Shown: in pieces, positions 1 to 8,754 of the stretch
How the letters are laid out: each line of letters begins with the position of its first letter
How positions within the stretch are numbered: position 1 is the stretch's first letter
DNA from: JAFDWI01 sp040255345
GTDB taxonomy: Bacteria > Actinomycetota > Acidimicrobiia > Acidimicrobiales > Iamiaceae
Length of the DNA stretch: 64,000 bases
Assembly: GCA_040255345.1 (NCBI GenBank)
Contig: JBDZUV010000001.1
Location: 1 to 64,000, forward strand
Reading direction: 5' to 3'
The notes under the pieces: generated by a model
Seen by the model: the letters and a program-made list of their open reading frames with translations, nothing else
Database searches by the model: none
What the model was told of the DNA's origin: nothing
Program-made: the position numbers and the translations under genes

Positions 1-2787
1 TGCGATCGCTTCGGTGAGCTCGGTGAGGAGGGTGTCGAGGTCGGCGCCGAAGAGTTGGCGGGCGCGGCCGAGGCCACCGTGTTGGCTGAAGGGTGGGTCC
101 TGGAACTCTCGGGGTTCGATCGACAGGGACGCGGCGAGGTGGTCGCGGATGAGGCGGAGCCATTCGAGTTGCTCGTCGGTGAAGTCGCGCCCGGCGGTCT
201 GCTGCTGGGTGAGCCAGGCTTCGAAGCGTTCGGCGACCTGGTCGGGGAACGGAGCAAGCTCGTCGTCGGCGCCGAGGGTGTAGCGCACGAGCGACACGAT
301 GTTGGTGAGCACCGTGCCGGCCGAGCCGCGCACTTTGGAGGCATCGAGGGTCTCGTACGCCTCCCAGAGTCGCTCGGGCGTCCAGCGGTGCGGTGGCCTG
401 CCAATCGCTTCGGCGAGTTCTTTGACATCTCGGTAGGTCAGCCGCTTCGAGTACGGCCGCGAGTACAGCACCTGCAATGCGGTGATCTCGTCGTGGTGCT
501 CGTCGATGAACGCGCGGAACGACTCGACGGTGGCCTGGGCTCGGGCCTTGGCGTCGCTGGCGAACTCGGCGCGGGTGACGGTGTCGATGCTGATCTCGTC
601 GATGACCTGTTCGAAGCTGCGTTGCACGTCCACGAGTTGGTCGCGCAATGCCGGGTTCGCGGCGATCGGTTCGACGGCCTTGGCGAACAGGTCGTTCCGC
701 GCCTCGGCGAGTTGCTCGCCGGTCGGATCGTGGTTGCCACTTGCCATTTGGGCTTCGGCAAGTTGGCGGTCGGGGTCGATCGCGTCGACCAAGCCGTGGC
801 TGATGGTCGACATGGCTTGCCCGGCGGTCTCTTCCAACTGGCGGCGCTGCTCGACACCGATGCGCGATTCGATTCTTGCCAGGCGTGACGCGAGCGAAGA
901 GACGAGGTCTTCACTGAGCTGACCGAGCGACACCTGCAACAACAGCTTCTCCAGCGACACACCCCGCTTGCGTTCCAGCGGGGTAGCTTCGATCAGCTTG
1001 GTCTCGGTCACCCCGACCGCGTCGACGAGCACAAACCGGTCTTTGTGCGCGGCGTCGGGCGTGACGGCTTTGAGGTCGTCGTCGGAGATCGTGCGCACCC
1101 CACGGCCCTTCATCTGCTCGAAGAAGTTCCGGGAGCGGACCATGCGCATGAACACCACCATCTCGATGGGTTTCACGTCGGTGCCGGTCGCGATCATGTC
1201 GACGGTCACTGCGATGCGCGGGTTGTAGCTGGTGCGGAAGGCCTTGAGCAGCTCCTTGGGCTTGTGCCCGTCAGAGGACTTGTAGGTGATCTTGGCGATC
1301 ACGTCGTTGCCTTTGGCGAACTCCTCGCGCACGATGCGCGTGATGTCCTCGGCGTGGGAATCGTCTTTTGCGAAGATCAACGTCTTGGGGATGTGGGTCA
1401 GACGCCCGTGGTCGTCGGTCTCACGATCGGGGAACATCGCGGGCAGGTGGTCGCGCACGGCGCGCACCACCGTGCGGATCTGATCCTTCGCCACAACCTT
1501 TTTGTCGAGCTCGTTTGCGGCGTAGGTGAGATCCTCATCGACTTCTTCGAGGCGCACCTCACGGGTCTCGCGATCACGGAACGACGTGACGTAGCCGGCC
1601 TCGATCGTCGAACCCGCCTCGCTGATCGCGGTTGACAGACGGAACACGTCGAAGTCGACGTTCACGCCATCGGCGACCGCCTCGGGAAAGCCGTACTCCA
1701 TCACCAGGTTCTTGTTGAAGAACCCGAAGGTCTGCGTACCCGGAGTGGCCGTGAGCCCGACGAGGAATGCGTCGAAGTACTCGAGCACCTGGCGCCACAC
1801 CCCGTAGATCGACCGGTGGCACTCGTCGACGATGATCACGTCGAACGCTTCGATCGGCAGGCCCGGCTGGTAATCGACCTCGACGGGGCGACTCGGCGCG
1901 GCGTCGAACCCTGATGCCTCATCGGCGGACTCGTCGAGCTCGGCGTCGCCGCGCAGCATCGAATACACGCGCTGGATCGTGCCGATGCACACCGCCGCGA
2001 CCGGGTCGACCACGTTGCTGGTCAGGTGCTGCACGTTGTACAGATCGGTGAACTTGTGACCCGACCCGGGCACCTCGAACCCCTGGAACTCCTTCAAGGT
2101 CTGCTCGCCCAGGTTCGCCCGGTCGACCAAGAACAAGATGCGCTTTGCCTGGCCGTGACGGATCAACCGCTCACAGATGTTCGCCGCTGCGAACGTCTTG
2201 CCCGACCCGGTCGCCATCTGGATCAGTGCTCGGCTGTGGTTGTCTCGCAGCGACTGTTCCAGGTTGGTGATCGCACGGAACTGGGCGTCACGCAGCCGAC
2301 CCGGGTCTTCTTCGAGGATCGGCATGTCGCCCAAGCGCGCCCGCAGCGTGCCGCCGCCGTGGTTGGCGTGGTCTTCGATCTGCCACTCGAGCGTTTCGGG
2401 CCGATGGAACCAGAACACTTGGCGAGAAGTGGGCTCAGGGTCCATCTGACACGTGAACCACGTCTCTGACCCGGTCGACTCATAGCCGTAGGGCAGGCGA
2501 TTGTTGATCAGGTGCGCGGGGAGCGCGTCGGGGACGTTGGCCTGGTACTTCACCGTCTGGGACTCCACCCCCGCTAGGGCCATGCCTTTCTTCTTGGCCT
2601 CTATCACCCCGACCGCTTGGCGATTCATGAACAGCACGTAGTCCGCCGGCCCAGCGTCGGTCACCAACTCACGCACCGCAACGCCCTTGCCCGCGTACAG
2701 GTTCACCGATGAGTAGTCCTGGAGCACCCAACCGGCGGCCACGAGCATCTCGTCGATCCGCTTCCGAGCCTCCTGCTCAGGAAGCAT
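1..2787 (-). CDS. hsdR: Type I restriction enzyme R subunit (HsdR), 3' end off window
   Basis: Motor and nuclease subunit of a type I restriction-modification complex: ATP-driven translocation and cleavage of unmodified DNA. 929 codons are visible and the frame stays open to the left edge. The N-terminus has a PD-(D/E)xK-type nuclease signature (D49, then E63-A-K65), followed by the SF2 helicase core: Walker A ATGSGKT near residues 192-198, DECH near 319-322, and GLTATPG near 345. The C-terminal part (FQDPPFSQHGGLGRA near the edge) looks like the EcoEI-type R C-terminal domain. ATG at 2787 is preferred because GGGGA lies 8 bases upstream; an in-frame GTG at 2811 lacks such a site. No hsdM or hsdS lies on the right side, so partners must be to the left or missing. 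It ends next to tRNA-Pro. Confidence 0.9.
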   Translation of the reverse strand, partial: MLPEQEARKRIDEMLVAAGWVLQDYSSVNLYAGKGVAVRELVTDAGPADYVLFMNRQAVGVIEAKKKGMALAGVESQTVKYQANVPDALPAHLINNRLPYGYESTGSETWFTCQMDPEPTSRQVFWFHRPETLEWQIEDHANHGGGTLRARLGDMPILEEDPGRLRDAQFRAITNLEQSLRDNHSRALIQMATGSGKTFAAANICERLIRHGQAKRILFLVDRANLGEQTLKEFQGFEVPGSGHKFTDLYNVQHLTSNVVDPVAAVCIGTIQRVYSMLRGDAELDESADEASGFDAAPSRPVEVDYQPGLPIEAFDVIIVDECHRSIYGVWRQVLEYFDAFLVGLTATPGTQTFGFFNKNLVMEYGFPEAVADGVNVDFDVFRLSTAISEAGSTIEAGYVTSFRDRETREVRLEEVDEDLTYAANELDKKVVAKDQIRTVVRAVRDHLPAMFPDRETDDHGRLTHIPKTLIFAKDDSHAEDITRIVREEFAKGNDVIAKITYKSSDGHKPKELLKAFRTSYNPRIAVTVDMIATGTDVKPIEMVVFMRMVRSRNFFEQMKGRGVRTISDDDLKAVTPDAAHKDRFVLVDAVGVTETKLIEATPLERKRGVSLEKLLLQVSLGQLSEDLVSSLASRLARIESRIGVEQRRQLEETAGQAMSTISHGLVDAIDPDRQLAEAQMASGNHDPTGEQLAEARNDLFAKAVEPIAANPALRDQLVDVQRSFEQVIDEISIDTVTRAEFASDAKARAQATVESFRAFIDEHHDEITALQVLYSRPYSKRLTYRDVKELAEAIGRPPHRWTPERLWEAYETLDASKVRGSAGTVLTNIVSLVRYTLGADDELAPFPDQVAERFEAWLTQQQTAGRDFTDEQLEWLRLIRDHLAASLSIEPREFQDPPFSQHGGLGRARQLFGADLDTLLTELTEAIA

Positions 2788-2991
2788 GTTGGGGTCCCCT
2801 GCCTCGCTCACAACTTGAAGGCTAGGAGAAGCTGCAGGCTCCGACAGGAGCGCAGGCCGCGTCTGCGGTCCTTCGGGTCCCAAGCCGACGGGATCTGGTC
2901 AGCGCGATCGGTCGTCTCCGACGGCGGGGTGGAAACGCTCGCCAGGTAGTGGTTCGCATACCTGCGTGGAATATTCGCGGGATATGACGAA

Positions 2992-3028
2992 AACGAGAAA
3001 GCTCCTCGGCGCGGGACCGAGGGGCTTG
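2992..3028 (-). terminator. Rho-independent terminator after tRNA-Pro
   Basis: On the minus strand, AAGCCCCTCGG and CCGAGGAGCTTT pair across a short GC-rich loop and run into a T-rich tract (TTTCTCGTTTTCG). It lies 27 bases past the 3' end of the tRNA and upstream of hsdR, so it should isolate tRNA transcription from the restriction gene. Confidence 0.7.
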
Positions 3029-3054
3029 TCTGTTGGTATTGCTGGTGCTTGTGG

Positions 3055-3132
3055 TGGTCGGGCTGGCGGGATTCGAACCCACGACCTTCGGTCCCCCAGA
3101 CCGACGCGCTAACCAAGCTGCGCCACAGCCCG
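3055..3132 (-). tRNA. tRNA-Pro (anticodon GGG)
   Basis: Read on the minus strand, the acceptor CGGGCTG pairs perfectly with CAGCCCG, followed by discriminator A and an encoded CCA. The anticodon arm is TCGGT-CTGGGGG-ACCGA, giving anticodon GGG (proline, CCC codon). The T arm is GTGGG-TTCGAAT-CCCGC. A first-base C is typical of tRNA-Pro. The 3' end faces the restriction gene hsdR, the arrangement expected if that gene arrived on an element integrated at this tRNA. Confidence 0.95.
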
Positions 3133-3195
3133 TGTGTGACCTGCGAAGTCTACTCGGCCGACGCTGATCGACCGAAGCGGGCGCCGACCGCCGGC

Positions 3196-3516
3196 TCAGA
3201 GCTTCTGCGCGACCCACAGGACGCCCTGGACGAGCCTCCATCCGAGGTAGATCACCAGGGCGACGAGCAGCACCTTGAAATGCCACGGGGTCGACTGGTC
3301 GACCTCGTCACCGGCCTGGCCGGCGACCGGCGTGCCCTGGGGGCGCCCGGACCGGACCGCCAACGCGTCGGCGGAACTCCCGCGTCCTTTCCGGGCCCGT
3401 TCGAGGTTTCGGGGCGTGATGATCGGCGCCCCACAACTCGGGCAGCGCCCGTCGTCCTGCACGGTGTTCGGGCTCAGGAACCGGTCACAGTCATCGCACC
3501 AGGGCACGACGCTCAC
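3196..3516 (-). CDS. Small zinc-ribbon membrane protein
   Basis: A 106-residue protein of unknown function. Residues 7-28 hold two cysteine pairs (CDDC and CPSC), the pattern of a rubredoxin-like zinc ribbon. A charged, glycine-rich linker follows, then one hydrophobic segment (about residues 80-102), so it is probably a single-pass membrane protein with a cytosolic zinc knuckle. The GTG start at 3516 overlaps the TGA of the HMG-CoA-lyase-like gene by four bases (GTGA), implying translational coupling. Function not recognised. Confidence 0.75.
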   Translation of the reverse strand: MSVVPWCDDCDRFLSPNTVQDDGRCPSCGAPIITPRNLERARKGRGSSADALAVRSGRPQGTPVAGQAGDEVDQSTPWHFKVLLVALVIYLGWRLVQGVLWVAQKL

Positions 3517-4433
3517 TCCCCCGTCGTGACGAGCCGGTCGCGTGGGCCCACCGCGGCGACCGTGCTCGGCACGTCGTGGCCGACCAGTTCGGCGGCGATG
3601 TGCGCGGCGTCGATCAGGCCGTCGACGTCGATGCCGGTGACCACGCCGACGTCGTCGAGGACGGCGACGAACTCTTCGGTCGCGAGGTTGCCGGCCGCTC
3701 CGGGCGCGAACGGTGAACCGCCGAGGCCGCCGACCGAGGTGTCGAACCGGCGCACCCCGAGTCGCAGAGCGGCCCACGCGTTCAACAAACCGGTGCCTCT
3801 CGTCTGATGCAGGTGCAGGCCGATTGCGTGTCCGGTCTCGTCGATGAGTTCCGCGACCCGGCGAGGCGTCGCCATGCCCGTGGTGTCGGCATAGGTGACC
3901 GCGGTGCAGCCACGGTCGAGGAGTCGATCGCCGAGGGTCGCCACCTGGGCCGGGTCGAGGTCGCCCTCGAAGGGGGAACCGAACGCGCAACTCACGACCG
4001 CGTCGACGGGTACGTCGCAGGCCGTGGCGAGCCGGGTGATCCCGGCGACCTCGTCGAGAGATTCGGCGATCGAACGGTTCACGTTGTGCTGGTTGTAGGC
4101 CTCCGACGCGGAGATGGTGAGGGTCAACTCGTCGATCTCGCACTCGAGCGCGTCCTGTGCGCCACGCAGGTTCGGGACGAGGACGGTCACGGTGGCGTCG
4201 TCGGGCCGGCGGATCGCGGAGAGAACTGTGGCCGGGTCGGCCATCGCTGGGACGGCCTTGGGAGAGACGAACGAAGCGACCTCGACGTGGCGGACCCCGG
4301 CGGCGAACAATGCGTCGACGAGTCGTGCACGATCGGCGGCGTGAACGGGCCGTTCGGGTTGCAGCCCGTCTCTCGGTCCGACGTCGCGGATGACGACTCG
4401 TTCACCGCGCAGATCGAGCGGGTCCGAAACCAT
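3513..4433 (-). CDS. HMG-CoA lyase-like DRE-TIM enzyme
   Basis: 306-residue member of the DRE-TIM metallolyase family, closest by eye to hydroxymethylglutaryl-CoA lyase, which splits HMG-CoA into acetoacetate and acetyl-CoA in leucine breakdown. The substrate/metal motif GPRDGLQ (R21, D22) and the metal histidines H207 and H209 are present. The signature loop reads GGLGGSPFAPGAAGN: the position normally filled by the catalytic cysteine is S240, and HxHDT reads HLHQT. It may therefore act on a different 3-hydroxyacyl-CoA or be impaired. ATG at 4433 is chosen because GGAG sits 5 bases upstream; an in-frame start at 4469 is possible. It follows the carboxyltransferase gene by 69 bases, as in leucine/isovalerate operons. 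Confidence 0.82.
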   Translation of the reverse strand: MVSDPLDLRGERVVIRDVGPRDGLQPERPVHAADRARLVDALFAAGVRHVEVASFVSPKAVPAMADPATVLSAIRRPDDATVTVLVPNLRGAQDALECEIDELTLTISASEAYNQHNVNRSIAESLDEVAGITRLATACDVPVDAVVSCAFGSPFEGDLDPAQVATLGDRLLDRGCTAVTYADTTGMATPRRVAELIDETGHAIGLHLHQTRGTGLLNAWAALRLGVRRFDTSVGGLGGSPFAPGAAGNLATEEFVAVLDDVGVVTGIDVDGLIDAAHIAAELVGHDVPSTVAAVGPRDRLVTTGE

Positions 4434-4502
4434 GGCTCCATCGTGCCCGCATACCGGGCTGATCCCCACATCGAAACCCGGACGTCTTTCGACGGTGGCA
4501 GA

Positions 4503-6050
4503 TCAGACCGGTGGGACGCCGTGGCGACGATCCGAGAACTCTCGTCGTTTGCCTCGGGCCAGCGCGAACCGTTTGATCAGCTCGCCACGAAGGTCACCCG
4601 GTTGGACGACCGCGTCGACGATCAGTTCACTGGCGATCCGCAGCAGATTCACGTCTTCGGAGTAGATCTCGCGTTGCTGCGCGATGAACGCTTCACGTTC
4701 GCTGTCGTCGTCGAACGCGGCGATGCGGTTCGCGAACACGGCGTTCACGGCGGCTTCGGGGCCCATCACGGCGATCTGGGCGGTGGGCAACGCCAGGGTG
4801 GCCTCCGGCGCGAACGCCGGTCCTGACATGGCATAGAGACCCGCCCCGTACGCCTTGCGTACCACCACGCAGATCTTGGGGACCGTCGCCTCGGACACCG
4901 CGGTGACCATCTTCGCGCCGTGCCGGATGATCCCCTGGGCCTCGACCTGGGTGCCGATCATGAATCCCGGCACGTCGGTCAGGAAGACCAGCGGGATACC
5001 GAATGCGTCGCAACACCAGACGAACCGGGCCGCCTTGTCGGCCGAATCGACGAACAGGACCCCGCCCTTGACCGCCGGGTTGTTGGCGACGATGCCGACC
5101 GGACGGCCGTCGAGTCGCCCGAGGCCGCACACCAGCTCGGGGGCGAACAGCGGCTTGATCTCGAAGAAGCTCATCCCATCGACGAGTGCGTCGATCACGT
5201 CGTGGGTGTCGTATCCGGCGGTGTCCTCCGCGGGCACGAGATCGTCGGTGAAATCACGTGCGGGTCCATCCGCGGCATACACGGGAGGGTCTTCTCGCCA
5301 GTGGGTCGGAAAGTAGCTGAACCAGGCCCGTGCCTGGTCGATGGCGTCGGCGTCGTCGACCGCGAGGTTGTCGCCACAACCCGACACCGTCGCGTGCAGG
5401 CGGGCGCCACCCATGGCTTCCAGGGTGGTGTGCTCCCCGATCACCATCTCGGCCATCCGTGGCGACCCGAGGTACATCGACGCGTTGTGTTCGACCATGA
5501 TCACGATGTCACAGAAGCTGGGGATGTAGGCCCCCCCGGCGGCAGACGGCCCAAACAGGCAACAGATCTGGGGAACCCGGCCCGACAGGCGTACCTGGTT
5601 GTAGAAGATGTGTCCGGCGCCGCGTCGTCCGGGGAACAACTGCACCTGGTCGGTGATGCGGGCCCCGGCCGAATCGATGAGCCAGAAGATCGGCAGGTCG
5701 TGGTCCAGGGCGTATTCGGTGGCGCGCACCATCTTCTCGACCGTCCGTGCGCCCCAGGACCCCGCTTTCACAGTCGGGTCGTTCGCGACAACCACGGCGG
5801 GTCGTCCGTCGACGCGACCGACGCCGGTGACGACTCCGTCCGCGGGCAGATCGGTCGCGGTTGCGTTCGCGAGCAGACCGTCCTCGACGAAACTGTCCGC
5901 ATCACAGAGCAGCGCGATGCGGTCGCGCACGAAGAGCTTGTGCTGCGCGGCCAACTTCTCGGCGCCTCGAGCGAGGTTGCCCTCGGGTGAGCGTCGCAGC
6001 GCGGCGCTGAGAGGGTCGTCCACTACGGTCTCGTCGGTCTCTGCGGTCAT
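4503..6050 (-). CDS. Acyl-CoA carboxylase carboxyltransferase (beta) subunit
   Basis: 515-residue carboxyltransferase of the propionyl-/methylcrotonyl-CoA carboxylase type; transfers carboxyl from carboxybiotin to an acyl-CoA. Two crotonase-like halves are visible: the N half with GPSAAGGAYIPSFCD and YLGSPRMAEMV, the C half with FLTDVPGFMIGTQVEAQGI and the KAYGAGLYAMSG oxyanion region. Linked to an HMG-CoA-lyase-like gene downstream, a methylcrotonyl-CoA (leucine) role is plausible, but substrate cannot be read from sequence. No biotin carboxylase or biotin carrier gene is in the window. The ATG at 6050 is chosen; the in-frame extension upstream has non-coding character. Confidence 0.88.
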   Translation of the reverse strand: MTAETDETVVDDPLSAALRRSPEGNLARGAEKLAAQHKLFVRDRIALLCDADSFVEDGLLANATATDLPADGVVTGVGRVDGRPAVVVANDPTVKAGSWGARTVEKMVRATEYALDHDLPIFWLIDSAGARITDQVQLFPGRRGAGHIFYNQVRLSGRVPQICCLFGPSAAGGAYIPSFCDIVIMVEHNASMYLGSPRMAEMVIGEHTTLEAMGGARLHATVSGCGDNLAVDDADAIDQARAWFSYFPTHWREDPPVYAADGPARDFTDDLVPAEDTAGYDTHDVIDALVDGMSFFEIKPLFAPELVCGLGRLDGRPVGIVANNPAVKGGVLFVDSADKAARFVWCCDAFGIPLVFLTDVPGFMIGTQVEAQGIIRHGAKMVTAVSEATVPKICVVVRKAYGAGLYAMSGPAFAPEATLALPTAQIAVMGPEAAVNAVFANRIAAFDDDSEREAFIAQQREIYSEDVNLLRIASELIVDAVVQPGDLRGELIKRFALARGKRREFSDRRHGVPPV

Positions 6051-6099
6051 CGGACCTGAGATTAGGAGACGCGCCGACGCAGCCTGTGTGCTGTCGACT

Positions 6100-7179
6100 T
6101 CAGCTCCGACGTACCGCGAGGATCGCGACGTCGTCGGTGAGGCCCGTCTGTGCGAAGTCCCGGGCAGATTCCAACAACGACTTGCACAACACGCCCGGAT
6201 CCGCGCCCGGATCGCGCCGCAGGATGTTCGCGACCCGCTCCTCGCCGAACAGATTCTCACCATGGCGGGCCTCGGCCAGGCCGTCGGTGTACATCAACAC
6301 CAGATCGCCTTCGTCCAGGGGGATCTCCCGGCTGGTGTAGCTGCCTTCGGGGTCGAGCATCAACAGGGGCCCGGTGGCACGGAGCGCCCTGACCTCACGG
6401 TCGTGCCACAGCCACGCGGCCGGGTGACCCGCCGAGGCGTACCGCAGGGTCGCCGCGGCGGTGTCGAACACGACCACGACGAGCGAGATGAACTCCTCGG
6501 CCCGTTCCATCGTGGCGATCTGCCGGTTCAGTTCCTCGAGCGCCTGGGCGGGATCGCGGTACTGACGCAGGTACACCCGCAGCAGGTACTTCGCCTGGAA
6601 GGCCGTGATCGACGCCTCGATGCCGTGCCCGGTGACGTCGCCGATGACCGCGGCGACGCGGTTGGGTGCGAGACGGAACACGTCGTAGAAGTCACCGGCC
6701 ATCATGCCGGTGCCCGCCTGGTAGACGCGCCCCAGGTCGAAGCCGGTCAGATCGGGAAGCTCCTCGGGGGCCAGGCGCGCGGCCCACGCCTTGGGGGCGA
6801 GTTGTTCCTGGGTGAGGACCTCCACGGCACGGCGTTCGATCGTGAATCGTTCCGCCGACAGCCGGATCGCCCGGAGGAAGTCCTTGGAGAACGCCAGGGA
6901 CAGTCCCACCGGGATCAGTACCAGGGAGAGTGCGTAGATCGCATTGCGGGTCTTGAGCACCAGCCCGATGCCCGTCGCAACGAGCAACGCGAGATACACC
7001 GAGGTCGCGTGGACCTCCTTGCGGAACGAGGTGCGGGCGAGCACCGCCGCGTCGGATCGGGCACCGAACTCCCGCTCGGCTCGTCGCCACGCGCGGCGAT
7101 GGGCCACCGCGGAGCGGATCCAGAACGTCGTGGCCACCAGACACGCGGCGGCGACGACCGACAAGACGACGATACCCAT
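6100..7179 (-). CDS. Membrane-anchored SpoIIE-type PP2C phosphatase
   Basis: 359 residues. The N-terminal 100 residues carry hydrophobic segments (about 1-25, 60-76 and 80-97), then a linker and a SpoIIE/RsbU-like PPM phosphatase domain with metal-binding GDFYD (162-166) and GDVTGHG (180-186) and a late YTDGL motif. Such enzymes dephosphorylate anti-sigma-factor antagonists in partner-switching pathways; no kinase or antagonist lies next to it here. It sits upstream of the carboxyltransferase gene with a 49-base gap. Confidence 0.85.
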   Translation of the reverse strand: MGIVVLSVVAAACLVATTFWIRSAVAHRRAWRRAEREFGARSDAAVLARTSFRKEVHATSVYLALLVATGIGLVLKTRNAIYALSLVLIPVGLSLAFSKDFLRAIRLSAERFTIERRAVEVLTQEQLAPKAWAARLAPEELPDLTGFDLGRVYQAGTGMMAGDFYDVFRLAPNRVAAVIGDVTGHGIEASITAFQAKYLLRVYLRQYRDPAQALEELNRQIATMERAEEFISLVVVVFDTAAATLRYASAGHPAAWLWHDREVRALRATGPLLMLDPEGSYTSREIPLDEGDLVLMYTDGLAEARHGENLFGEERVANILRRDPGADPGVLCKSLLESARDFAQTGLTDDVAILAVRRS

Positions 7180-7275
7180 GGCCGCGCGATCGTACCCGGC
7201 GAGAGGGGTCCCATGGCAGGGTCGATGCTCCCTGCGACGGAACCGTCCCGTTCCGGTGAACCAGCGAGACGGACC

Positions 7276-8754
7276 TCAGCCGAGCCAGTCGGCCTCTGCC
7301 CGACCCAGTTCGGTCGCCGGTCCGGTACCCGAACCGTCGGCCCAGGTGACGATGTCGGCCAGGATCGCGTGCCAGTTCGCAGTGGCGTCGAGGTCGGCGA
7401 ACAACGCGTACAGGCCGAGGTTGATGCGCTGGATCAACAGGAAGCTGGGTGGGACGTTGATCTGCCGTTGCACATCGGCGAAGGGGCCGTCGGTGTCGAA
7501 CATCCGACTGACCAGCCCGGCCGCGAATTCCCTGGTGACCTTCGTCGGCTCATCGCGCAGCAGATGCTCGTAGAATCCCGAGAAGTACTCGAACAGGCGC
7601 TCGTCGCTCAGCGGCGCGTCGGCGCCGACGACGCCCGCTTCGACGAGCAACCTCCTGAACGCGGCCAGGTCGCCGTCGTCGACCATCGTGCGGTGCATCG
7701 CCGCGAACAGACCGATCTCGGCGGGCGTGAAGTGCTTGACGAGCCCGTAGTCGAGAAAGGCGACCCGGCCGTCGTCGAGGATCAGATAGTTGCCCGGGTG
7801 CGGGTCACCGTTGAACGAACCCATGCAGTACAGCGACCGCATCACGTACCGGAAGATCGCCTCGGCCACATGGTCGCGCGTCGCCTGGGTGTCGGCCGCC
7901 AGGTCGGCGAAGCGGCGACCCACCAACAACTCACTGGTCAGGACCCGCTCGTTCGACAACTCGTCGACGACGTCGGGTACCACGATGAAGGGGTGGTCAC
8001 GGTACGCGTCGGCGAAACGCTTCTGGTTGGCGGCCTCGTTCACATAGTCGAGTTCCTCGGCGAGCCGGGTGCGCAGCTCGGTGACGAGTGGCGCGACCTC
8101 GAGCGAGGGAAACAGCATCCGCAGCGCGGTGAAGAGCACGTCGGTGTGTTCGAGGTCTTCGGCCATCGCCTCGGCGATGCCGGGGTACTGCACCTTGACC
8201 GCCACCGCTCGTCCGTCTCGGGTGATCGCCCGGTGCACCTGACCGATCGACGCCGCGGCGATCGCCTCGGGGTCCCATTCGGTGAACGACTCGGCTACGT
8301 CCGCGCCGAGCGCCTCCTCCAGGGTCTCGGTCGCCAACTCGGGAGCCATGGGCGGGGCGGCGGCCTGCAGGGTCGCGAGCATCGTCCGCATCTCTTCGGG
8401 CAGTCCCAGATCGAGATAGCTCGCCATCTGGCCGAGCTTCATCATGACGCCCTTGAGGTTGCCGAGGGTCTCGGTGACCTCCTCGGCGCTGTGCAGCAGA
8501 AATGCCTCGTCGAGGCGTTCTCTACGAGCTGCGGAAGCGAACGTGCGCTGTGCCTGGTGGATGCCGTACGACACCCCGATCCGGCCCGCGGACCGGGCCA
8601 TCTGGCCGGGTCGCCCCGCCGCGCCACCGGCGAGCACCGGTCCGGAACGGTCCGTTCGTGCACCACGGCGGCGCTTCCAGCGGCGAAGCGCGAGCAGCGT
8701 CGCGCTCCCGATCGCCGCAGTGGTGCCCACCACCGCTCCCGAAGGACGCTTCAT
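7276..8754 (-). CDS. AarF/UbiB (ABC1) family atypical kinase
   Basis: 492-residue protein-kinase-like protein of the UbiB/ADCK family, linked in other organisms to quinone or lipid metabolism at the membrane. Visible family motifs: KLGQ (the KxGQ motif), the alanine-rich AAASIGQVH loop that replaces the glycine loop, VAVKVQYPG with the ATP lysine, FNGDPHPGN as the catalytic loop, and VAFLDYGLVK as the metal motif. Its ATG overlaps the stop of der by four bases (ATGA), so the two are probably co-translated. In-frame sequence upstream of 8754 belongs to der in another frame. Confidence 0.88.
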   Translation of the reverse strand: MKRPSGAVVGTTAAIGSATLLALRRWKRRRGARTDRSGPVLAGGAAGRPGQMARSAGRIGVSYGIHQAQRTFASAARRERLDEAFLLHSAEEVTETLGNLKGVMMKLGQMASYLDLGLPEEMRTMLATLQAAAPPMAPELATETLEEALGADVAESFTEWDPEAIAAASIGQVHRAITRDGRAVAVKVQYPGIAEAMAEDLEHTDVLFTALRMLFPSLEVAPLVTELRTRLAEELDYVNEAANQKRFADAYRDHPFIVVPDVVDELSNERVLTSELLVGRRFADLAADTQATRDHVAEAIFRYVMRSLYCMGSFNGDPHPGNYLILDDGRVAFLDYGLVKHFTPAEIGLFAAMHRTMVDDGDLAAFRRLLVEAGVVGADAPLSDERLFEYFSGFYEHLLRDEPTKVTREFAAGLVSRMFDTDGPFADVQRQINVPPSFLLIQRINLGLYALFADLDATANWHAILADIVTWADGSGTGPATELGRAEADWLG

